DNA of 34,458 nt from Phaeodactylibacter sp. Lineage in GTDB: Bacteria > Bacteroidota > Bacteroidia > Chitinophagales > Saprospiraceae. The notes below the pieces were generated by a model that worked only from the letters and a program-made list of their open reading frames with translations, searched no databases and was not told the origin of the DNA. How positions within the stretch are numbered: the first letter of the stretch is position 1; each line of letters starts with the position of its first letter. The position numbers and the translations under genes were made by a program. Of the stretch, positions 1 to 6,383 are shown in pieces. The stretch is from positions 1 through 34,458 of the forward strand of contig JAGFJD010000252.1 of NCBI GenBank assembly GCA_024102975.1. The letters are read 5' to 3'.

Positions 1-103
1 GGACACAGAGAGGCACGGAGGTCAACACAGAGTACACGGAGTTTTTTCCATTGATAATCAGGTCTCTGTGTGGCTCTGTGCCTTCTCGGCGTACTCTGTG
101 TCC
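1..103. repeat. CACAGAG-type palindromic repeat element
   Basis: The segment is built from degenerate units of the type CACAGAG/CTCTGTG. It opens with GGACACAGAG (1-10) and closes with its exact reverse complement CTCTGTGTCC (94-103). Internal units such as CACGGAG, CACAGAG and CTCTGTG lie on both arms around an AT-rich centre near 41-60. It sits where the patatin frame loses similarity to its family. Repeats of this composition are dispersed through intergenic DNA of many environmental bacteria. The left end coincides with the window edge, so the element may extend further. Confidence 0.65.
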
Positions 104-799
104 AGAAAAATGTCTAGTAGTGTGCCCTCCTTGCATTCGCAGAAGGGCGGGGCTGAAGAACGACGGTGCGGAAGCGGTAGCACGGGCCACTTCCCAGGCC
201 GGGAAGTCCTGGGCAGGGTCTTGCCTGGCATCCAGGCTGGTAAAGAAGAAGGCCCGGCGGCTGGTGATATTGTAGGCGGTGACCAGGCAGGGCTTCAGGA
301 AATCCCGGAGCCGGGCCTCGCCAAAAAACCGCTTTAGGGCCTTCTCCAGAGCTTGCGAACAGTATTTCTCGTCCAGCAAGCCCATCATGCTAGTGAGTTT
401 TCGGTAGAATGAACGGGAAAAGATGCCACAGCCGCCCTGATCCAGGTACAGGGCCAGCGATTCCCGGGCGTCGAGTTTCGGCCGCCCCGGCCTCCGGGGA
501 TCCGGCATCAGGTAGGTGCAGACCAGGATGCCGCCGGTGCTGGTGCCGGCCAGCAGGTCGAAATAGTCGCTGATGCGGGCGTCCGGGTTGCCGGTCCTGG
601 ACTGGAGGCGTTGCTCCAGATACCAAACAATGGTAGCCGGGATGATGCCCCGTATGCCGCCGCCGTCGATGGAGAGGATGCGGATTTTCTGCTTTATTTG
701 GCGGCTGCCGGTTTGGTTACCGGGATCATTAAAATTCATATCCAGAGCCGGGTCGAACGGCCTGTTGTTCGTCGGGACTTTATTTAAATGTATGGTCAT
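1..799 (-). CDS. Patatin-like phospholipase, 3' part disrupted or cut by window edge
   Basis: The frame starts at ATG 799 and stays open to base 1. The family hydrolyses acyl esters of phospholipids with a Ser-Asp dyad. The oxyanion-hole motif DGGGIRG lies at about residues 45-51 and the nucleophile elbow GTSTG at 85-89, with Ser87. The later segment WEVARATASAPSFFSP (about 202-217) is the conserved stretch that normally precedes the catalytic Asp of the DG[AG] motif. That motif is not seen. After about residue 220 (base 140) the frame enters low-complexity repeat DNA (1-103) and reads unrelated sequence. The catalytic Asp is therefore probably lost, and the gene is a likely pseudogene or 3'-truncated copy. 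It is transcribed divergently from the broken ATPase gene at 986. The fold assignment is firm; whether a working enzyme is made is doubtful. Confidence 0.8.
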   Translation of the reverse strand, partial: MTIHLNKVPTNNRPFDPALDMNFNDPGNQTGSRQIKQKIRILSIDGGGIRGIIPATIVWYLEQRLQSRTGNPDARISDYFDLLAGTSTGGILVCTYLMPDPRRPGRPKLDARESLALYLDQGGCGIFSRSFYRKLTSMMGLLDEKYCSQALEKALKRFFGEARLRDFLKPCLVTAYNITSRRAFFFTSLDARQDPAQDFPAWEVARATASAPSFFSPALLRMQGGHTTRHFSGHRVRREGTEPHRDLIINGKNSVYSVLTSVPLCV

Positions 800-928
800 T
801 TTGGGTTAATTTGAGTTGTTGTTTTTGCTCAAATTGCTCCAAATAATGAGAAATTCGAAGACTGGAGCAGCAGTGTGGCGGTTTTGGCGGGTATTGTGCT
901 GGAATAGAAAAGAAAACGGTTTAGGCGA

Positions 929-980
929 TTTTCATGAAACTATTCATGGTTTTTTTGTATTTTTCATGAAACAATTCACG
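929..980 (+). promoter_or_regulatory. Direct repeats with TTCATGAA cores upstream of the ATPase pseudogene
   Basis: Two 20-base copies, 929-948 and 961-980, share TTTTCATGAAAC followed by [T/A]ATTCA[T/C]G. They differ at two positions and have a 32-base period. Each holds the 8-base palindrome TTCATGAA. The second copy ends five bases before ATG 986. Three helical turns of spacing and internal dyads suggest an operator or autoregulatory site, but no binding protein can be named. The rest of the 800-985 gap is AT-rich and holds nothing else recognisable. Confidence 0.4.
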
Positions 981-985
981 AAATT

Positions 986-1970
986 ATGGAAAACCTCATC
1001 CGTCAGTCTAAATTACTTGCCAACCGGACGAGTACGGAGCACATACGGCAAATACGGGAGCAAATTGAATGGAACTGGCGGCTTGTAGGCATCAAAGGTG
1101 CCCGGGGAGTAGGGAAAACCACGCTTTTGCTGCAACTTTACAGGTTCGTCAATAGTCGAGCTTAGCCGCCAAAATGTGGATTTAAGCCGCCGGGCAGTGA
1201 TGTACGATATGCCAGGGCTTTCCTTTCGGGAATATTTGCAGGTAACAGGTATTTATGAGTCGCGTATCTATTCATTGGAAGAAGTGCTGAGCAACCATGA
1301 AGAAATTGCGCTGGAGATCAACAGAGGCATTAAGCCTCTGCAATATTTTTCTTCCTACCTGGAGCATGGTTACTACCCTTTTTTTTTGGAAAGCCTTCCG
1401 TTGTTCTCGGTACGGCTAAAGCAGGTAGTGCAGTTGGTACTGGAATCTGACCTGGCTTCGGCCGAAGCCGGCCCGGTACAGAAAGTCTCTAAAATTGCCC
1501 TTTTATTACAAATCATTGCTGAATCGGCGCCATTCACGCCCAATATTACTAAGCTGGCAGAACGTTCCGGCCTGGACCGGAACACCTTACTTCGGTATCT
1601 TCACCACCTGGACCGGGCCGAACTTACGGCTTCGCTCTACCGGAAAGGCAAAGGCATTACCGCTCTTCAAAAACCCGAAAAACTTTACCTGGACAATACG
1701 AACCTGTCTTACACCCTGGCACCTTACCTGCCAGACAAAGGCAACTTGCGGGAAACTTTTTTCTACAATCAAATGCGGCGGCGGCACTTGATGCAACACG
1801 CGGACGAAGGAGACTTTATAGTCGATAATAAATTCACGGTTGAGGTAGGAGGCAAAAACAAAAAAGCAAGCCAGGTGAAACACCTTGCCGATCATTACAT
1901 CGCAGCAGATGATATCGAGGTAGGAGTAGGCCGGCAGATACCTTTGTGGTTGTTTGGGTTTCTTTATTAG
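986..1970 (+). pseudogene. AAA_14/DUF4143 ATPase gene with internal deletion and frameshift
   Basis: The 5' piece begins at ATG 986 (MENLIRQSKLLANRTS) and carries a Walker A motif, GARGVGKTT, followed by LLLQLY. It then reaches a stop at 1163-1165. From about 1140 another frame reads TGSSIVELSRQNVDLSRRAV and continues into MPGLSFREYL. This is the sensor region and lid of the same family, and it runs on to the canonical end IPLWLFGFLY with TAG at 1968-1970. The Walker B/DEAQ-like segment between Walker A and TGSS, usually about 75-80 residues, is missing. The two halves are out of frame. A single deletion of roughly 230 bp, joined near 1138-1145, explains this. DUF4143 ATPases are mobile, multi-copy accessory genes. 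An annotation pipeline would likely call only the 3' piece (GTG 1176 to 1970); that piece cannot bind ATP. Confidence 0.85.
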
Positions 1971-2058
1971 ATCAGGAAAAATCATTATCCGGGTAGGGTT
2001 GGAAGACTTCAATTCGTTATGGTATCCAGTTCCACTTCATGCTAAAAACTCCGTTTAT

Positions 2059-3510
2059 ATGTACACTGCAATCCTAAACTGCGCGACGGGCACCCTGGCG
2101 CCCTACCAGCCTTCGGGAGCGGCGCCCTGGGATAAAAAGCGCGCTCAGCATCTGTACCGGCGAATGGGTTTCGGCGGTACGCCTGCCGAGATCGACGCCG
2201 CGCTCAGCCAGGAGCCGGGCGCCCTGGTCGATGCCCTGGTCGACGAAGCCCTGGCCCTGCCGCTCTCTCCCGAACCGGAATGGGCGTACTGGACCGTCGA
2301 CGATTACCAGAATTTCGAAGAGGAGGTCCAGCAACAATACGTGGCCTGGATCACCCAATGGGTCAATGACATGCTGGCCAACGGCTTCCGCGAAAAGCTC
2401 GCCCTGTTCTGGAGCAACCACTTTGTCACCAAATTCGAATCCTATTTGTGCGCCTCGCACCTGTACCAGTACCACAAGCTGTTGCAGCAGTACGCCCTGG
2501 GCAATTTCCGGGATTTCGTCTATGAGATCGGCAAGACGCCGGCCATGCTCATCTTCCTGAACAACGTGCAAAACACCGTCTTCGAACCGAACGAAAACTA
2601 CGCACGGGAACTCTACGAACTGTTTACCCTGGGCCGGGATAACGGCTATACCCAGGTGGATATCCAGGAGACGGCGCGCGCCCTCACCGGGTGGAACAAC
2701 CCGCTGCCCTACTGCGGCCCCGTCAGCTTTGTGCCTTTCCTGCACGATAATGGCGTAAAAACCATCTTCGGCCAAACCGGCAACTGGGGGTATGATGAAC
2801 TGCACGATATACTCTTTGAACAACGAAGCCAGCAAGTGGCCACCTACATCTGCACCAAAATCTACACCACTTTTGTCCACCCACAGGTGGATGACGAGAT
2901 CGTAGCGGGCCTGGCTCAGACGTTCACCGACAATAATTTCGAACTGGCCCCGGTGTTCCGTCAGCTCTTCAAGAGCGAACACTTCTTCGACGAATACATC
3001 ATCGGCACCCAGGTGAAAAGTCCGATGGAGCATTTCCTCTCCTTTGTCCGCGAAGGCGATTTTCTTTACAATGACGAGGTCGTTCAGGTTGTCGCCTACC
3101 TGGCTTACGACCTGGGGCAGCAGCTCTTCAGCCCCACCGATGTATCAGGCTGGCCCGGCAACCGCAGCTGGGTGGACAGCACCACCATGGCCGGGCGCTG
3201 GCAGGGGATGGATTATTATCTCTTCTTCCTCTTTGGCAATGCTTCGGAGAGCCTGCGGCAGCTGGCCAAAAACCTGAGCGGCAATTCTTCCGACCCCGCC
3301 CTCGTCACTCAGGCTCTTGTCGACCATTTCATCCCCACCGGGCTGGACACGCCCGAGGCTTATGAGCGGGCAACAGCCGCCCTGAAATGGGAGGTGCCGC
3401 AGAATTATTACGATACCGGCGACTGGAACCTCGAATGGGAAACCGTTCCCGCCCAGGTGGTTTTCCTGCTCCGGCATATCGCCCGCCTTCCGGAATTTCA
3501 ATTAACTTAA
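2059..3510 (+). CDS. DUF1800 family protein
   Basis: This 483-residue protein has the DUF1800 signature blocks in order: HLYRRMGFGGTPAEID near the N-terminus, FREKLALFWSNHFVTK at about 110-125, YQYHKLLQQYALGNFRDF near 145, PNENYARELYELFTLG near 190, TARALTGW, and a C-terminal VSGWPGNRSWVD block. The function of the family is not established. It is almost always encoded next to a DUF1501 protein in Bacteroidota and Planctomycetota, as here. ATG 2059 is preferred because similarity to the family begins about 25 residues after it. An upstream in-frame start at 1954 would overlap the preceding pseudogene and add unrelated sequence. No signal peptide is obvious. The stop is followed 12 bases later by the DUF1501 start, so the two form an operon. 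Confidence 0.9.
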   Translation: MYTAILNCATGTLAPYQPSGAAPWDKKRAQHLYRRMGFGGTPAEIDAALSQEPGALVDALVDEALALPLSPEPEWAYWTVDDYQNFEEEVQQQYVAWITQWVNDMLANGFREKLALFWSNHFVTKFESYLCASHLYQYHKLLQQYALGNFRDFVYEIGKTPAMLIFLNNVQNTVFEPNENYARELYELFTLGRDNGYTQVDIQETARALTGWNNPLPYCGPVSFVPFLHDNGVKTIFGQTGNWGYDELHDILFEQRSQQVATYICTKIYTTFVHPQVDDEIVAGLAQTFTDNNFELAPVFRQLFKSEHFFDEYIIGTQVKSPMEHFLSFVREGDFLYNDEVVQVVAYLAYDLGQQLFSPTDVSGWPGNRSWVDSTTMAGRWQGMDYYLFFLFGNASESLRQLAKNLSGNSSDPALVTQALVDHFIPTGLDTPEAYERATAALKWEVPQNYYDTGDWNLEWETVPAQVVFLLRHIARLPEFQLT

Positions 3511-3522
3511 AACAAGACAACC

Positions 3523-5151
3523 ATGTGCGATCATCATAAACCAAAGAAAACCCAACGCCACGGCAGCGCCCTTGAGCATGGCCAGGCCCATGAGCAGGAC
3601 CACCAGATGTGGAGCCGCCGCATGTTCATCCGCAACCTGGGCCTGGCGGGCAGCATGTCCCTGCTGCTGGGCAAAACGCCCATCACCGCTATGGGCAGCT
3701 CTCCGCTGAGCTGGGCGCTGGCCAACGCCAACACGGACCGCATCCTCGTCCTCATCCGCCTCAAGGGGGGCAATGACGGGCTCAACATGATCATCCCGCT
3801 TTACGATTACGGTACCTACCAGGCCGTCCGCCCCACCATCCGGGTGCCCCAGGCCGACATCACCAGCCTCAGCGACGAATTTGGCATCCCCAACTGGATG
3901 GGCGACATATTGCCCCTCTGGCAGGACGGGCAGATGAAAGTCGTCAACAGTGTCGGTTATCCGGATCAGAACCTGTCTCACTTCCGTTCTTCCGACATCT
4001 GGGCTTCGGCCAGCGGCGCCAATGAAACCGTGGAATCCGGCTGGCTGGGCCGCTTCCTGGAAGGGCAGTTCCCCGATTACCTGACCAACCCGCCGGACGT
4101 GCCGCCCGCCATCCAGATTGGCGGCGCAGGCAACCTGGTCTTCAGCAACTCCGATATGATCAATATGGGCGTGGTGGTCGACGACCCGGATACCCTCTAC
4201 GAAATTGCCCAGAACGGGGAGCTGTACGACACCAGCATCCTGCCCGATTGTTACTATGGGGAACAGGTGGGTTACATGCGGACAGTGGCCAACAGCATCT
4301 TCCGCTATGCCGAGGCGATCTCCAACGCCTACAATGCCTCCACCAACGCGGCGGACTACGACAACGGCTTTGCCCGCCAGCTGGCGATCGTGGCCCGCCT
4401 CATCAAAGGCGGCCTGGGCACCAAACTGTATATGGTCACCCTCGACGGCTTCGACACCCATGCCAACCAGAACAACATTCATCCCGGCCTGCTGAATACC
4501 CTGTCCAAAGGCGTCAAAGCCTTCTACGACGACCTGGCTGCCGGCGGGGTAGCCGACAAGGTGCTGGGCATGACTTTTTCCGAGTTTGGCCGCCGCATTG
4601 AGCAGAACGCCTCCGGCGGTTGCGACCACGGCGCCGCCGCCCCGCTGCTGCTCTTCGGCGAGGGCCTGAATGGCAACGGCTTCGTCGGCCAGAATCCCGA
4701 CCTGCAAAACCTGGATCCGGTGGGCAACCTGCAGTATGGCACCGATTTCCGGCAAATCTATGCCACCGTGCTGGAAAACTGGCTGTGCATCGAACCGGAA
4801 ACGGTAAACGGCGTACTGGGCCAGCCATTTGAGCGCCTGCCGCAGCTGGGGCTGAGCTGCGCCGCTGTGCCGGTGTATGAGCCGCCTGCCATGCAGATGA
4901 AGTACTGGCTTTCTTATGAAGGCGGGCAGGTGGGTATCCACTATGTCTTGCCTGCCGGCATGCGGGTGAAAGTGCAGGTGTTCAACCTGGCCGGGCAGCC
5001 GGTGGCCACCCTTTTCGACGGCTACCAGGCGGCCGGCCAGCACCGCCATGTCTTCCGTACCGACAGCGCCCGGCTGGCGGCGGGCTATTACGTCTGCAGT
5101 ATTCAGGCGGGGAGGCAGGTGTTTAGTAAGAAGATGGTGTATGCGCGGTAG
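3523..5151 (+). CDS. DUF1501 family protein with Tat motif and T9SS C-terminal sorting domain
   Basis: This 542-residue protein belongs to DUF1501, which has an alkaline-phosphatase/sulfatase-like fold. The N-terminal region is long and His-rich, followed by the twin-arginine motif SRRMFIR at 31-37 and a hydrophobic stretch (LGLAGSMSLLLG), which suggests Tat export. Family blocks follow: KGGNDGLNMIIP near 81-92, NLSHFRSSDIW, LDGFDTHANQ, and SEFGRRIEQNASGGCDHG. The last ~75 residues form a beta-rich module containing VKVQVFNLAGQPVATLFDG and LAAGYYVCSIQAGRQVFSKK, the typical type A Por/T9SS sorting domain. The protein should therefore be exported to the periplasm and passed across the outer membrane. 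It lies in an operon with the DUF1800 gene 12 bp upstream. Its enzymatic activity is unknown. Confidence 0.9.
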   Translation: MCDHHKPKKTQRHGSALEHGQAHEQDHQMWSRRMFIRNLGLAGSMSLLLGKTPITAMGSSPLSWALANANTDRILVLIRLKGGNDGLNMIIPLYDYGTYQAVRPTIRVPQADITSLSDEFGIPNWMGDILPLWQDGQMKVVNSVGYPDQNLSHFRSSDIWASASGANETVESGWLGRFLEGQFPDYLTNPPDVPPAIQIGGAGNLVFSNSDMINMGVVVDDPDTLYEIAQNGELYDTSILPDCYYGEQVGYMRTVANSIFRYAEAISNAYNASTNAADYDNGFARQLAIVARLIKGGLGTKLYMVTLDGFDTHANQNNIHPGLLNTLSKGVKAFYDDLAAGGVADKVLGMTFSEFGRRIEQNASGGCDHGAAAPLLLFGEGLNGNGFVGQNPDLQNLDPVGNLQYGTDFRQIYATVLENWLCIEPETVNGVLGQPFERLPQLGLSCAAVPVYEPPAMQMKYWLSYEGGQVGIHYVLPAGMRVKVQVFNLAGQPVATLFDGYQAAGQHRHVFRTDSARLAAGYYVCSIQAGRQVFSKKMVYAR

Positions 5152-5178
5152 GCAAGGGGTTGTGAAAAAAGTATAGTC

Positions 5179-5261
5179 AGACAGGATTGACAAGATTATC
5201 AGGATATGGACGCCATTGTGGCGCAAGCCACTACATCTTGTAAATTCTGTTAATCCTGTCT
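5179..5261. repeat. AGACAGGATT inverted-repeat element with GCAA-loop hairpin
   Basis: The outer arms AGACAGGATT (5179-5188) and AATCCTGTCT (5252-5261) are exact reverse complements. The similarity continues imperfectly inward for about 30 bases. The centre holds a perfect stem GTGGC/GCCAC (5218-5222 and 5227-5231) closing the tetraloop GCAA. The element lies between two convergent genes and could end transcription from both sides. Its sequence resembles the widespread intergenic 'acaggattaacaggat' repeats of environmental bacteria. No transposase is present. The rest of the 5152-5428 gap shows nothing else clear. Confidence 0.7.
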
Positions 5262-5428
5262 GCTTTCGGCCTTTTTGCTCAACCCCTGCAGTTATTGGTT
5301 ATAGCAAGGTTCGGAACCCAGGCTTTCGAGTCCAGGCAATAACCAAAAACTGCCCGTGGCCTGCCCAGGTCAAATAACGGTTTAATAACTTTACCCGGAT
5401 TATTCAGGCAAGTATCTGAACTCCCATC

Positions 5429-6088
5429 TCACTCATCAGTCACCGCCTGGTCCCGCTCCAGGTCGATCGAACCGCCGGTGTAGCCGCACACGCCCATACG
5501 GGGGGAGTTGACGACGGGCATCATGGCGTATTCGGCGTCTTCGCATTCTTTCTCGTGCTGTTCAGTGCAATCATCGCAGAAGAACATCTCCTCGCCTTGG
5601 TAATGGACATTACACAGTTCTGTTGCCTGTTTCTTTTTGCAGTGGTCGCAGGGGATATCCAGGGGTTCGTTTCGGGTCAGCAGCTTGATACCTTCTTTAG
5701 TAGCAATGGGATAAACGCCCACGCAGCGGATGGTGAACTCAGTGGTAGAGCCAAAATCGTAAGCATACCACAGCTCAACGTCCTTATCAAAAGCGCGCCT
5801 GCATTTGGTGCTCAGGCTTATTTTGTCGCTCCAGCGCCCGGAACTGAACTGGCTCATGTGCCCGCAGCATTCCAGCCAGATGGCGCGCAGGAATTCGTCC
5901 AGCTCATCCAGTTGGGCATCGCCGTCCATGAGCAGGTGCAGGAAATAGGGCTTGGCGTCCGCTACCAGGTGGAAGGATTTTTTGCGATCTGCCGCAGGTT
6001 CATCTTTCAGGTGGGTGGCCAGGTGGCGGCTGAGGCCGCGGCCGGCATAGAGGTTGCCGCAGTAGATGCATTTGCCTTTGGTTTGCAT
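5429..6088 (-). CDS. Zinc-finger protein with pRiA4 ORF3-like domain
   Basis: This 219-residue protein starts at ATG 6088; earlier in-frame codons read sequence unlike any domain. The N-terminus has a C2H2-like finger with C7, C10, H22 and H26. Residues about 38-125 resemble the plasmid pRiA4b ORF3-like fold (PF07929): HLVADAKPYFLHLLMDG, LDELDEFLRAIWLECCGH, and a Tyr-Asp-Phe-Gly strand near LWYAYDFG. The C-terminal part carries a second cysteine/histidine cluster: C147-x2-C150, C159, H162, C171-x2-C174, H178 and C182. A zinc-ribbon or treble-clef structure is likely. Proteins with this fold occur beside IS1096-type elements and in plasmids, but no transposase is found here. It is convergent with the DUF1501 gene. 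The function is unknown; nucleic-acid binding is an inference from the zinc ligands. Confidence 0.75.
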   Translation of the reverse strand: MQTKGKCIYCGNLYAGRGLSRHLATHLKDEPAADRKKSFHLVADAKPYFLHLLMDGDAQLDELDEFLRAIWLECCGHMSQFSSGRWSDKISLSTKCRRAFDKDVELWYAYDFGSTTEFTIRCVGVYPIATKEGIKLLTRNEPLDIPCDHCKKKQATELCNVHYQGEEMFFCDDCTEQHEKECEDAEYAMMPVVNSPRMGVCGYTGGSIDLERDQAVTDE

Positions 6089-6158
6089 GTTTTTTGATGG
6101 GAAGGTAAGGATTTTTCTGTTGTACTGCCAGATATGAAAAGTCGAAAAGGAAAGAGTG

Positions 6159-6344
6159 TCAGGCAAATTCCAGGGCCGTCTTTGTCAACCCACTGAAGGT
6201 GGATAAGTGGTTTTCGATAATAGACCTTACAACAGCTATGTCCAGCTTGGTATAGTTGTGAATGGCGATATTTCGGATAGAGCTTGTTTGGAGGTAGTAT
6301 AGGCAAATGCCCCGAAACTCATGTCCTGCTACTCTTTTAGAAAA
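6159..6344 (-). pseudogene. HepT-like (DUF86) HEPN toxin, 3' remnant
   Basis: On the minus strand an open frame without any start codon runs from 6344 to the TGA at 6159-6161. Its last ~40 residues read SIRNIAIHNYTKLDIAVVRS and continue IIENHLSTF. That matches the C-terminal half of HepT-type HEPN toxins, including the catalytic Rx4HxY signature (R-N-I-A-I-H-N-Y). The N-terminal helices and the partner MntA nucleotidyltransferase are missing. It lies between the zinc-finger gene and the icmF terminator and is most likely dead. The assignment rests on the motif and the downstream helix pattern only. Confidence 0.6.
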
Positions 6345-6374
6345 TTAGTAACCGGCCACTTGAAAGTGGCCGGT
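6345..6374 (-). terminator. Rho-independent terminator of icmF
   Basis: A perfect 10-base stem ACCGGCCACT (6351-6360) / AGTGGCCGGT (6365-6374) encloses a 4-base loop. On the minus strand it is followed by a T-rich tail (TTACTAATTTTC). It begins ten bases after the icmF stop codon, the expected place for an intrinsic terminator. Confidence 0.8.
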
Positions 6375-6383
6375 CCGAAAAGC

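Noticed and set aside
816..1088. Plus-strand frame across the direct repeats before the ATPase pseudogene
   Set aside because: It reads the repeats and part of the Walker A region in the wrong frame; the frame from 986 encodes the real P-loop.
3502..5226. Long minus-strand open frame opposite the DUF1501 gene
   Set aside because: Antisense shadow; the plus strand encodes recognisable DUF1501 and T9SS motifs throughout.
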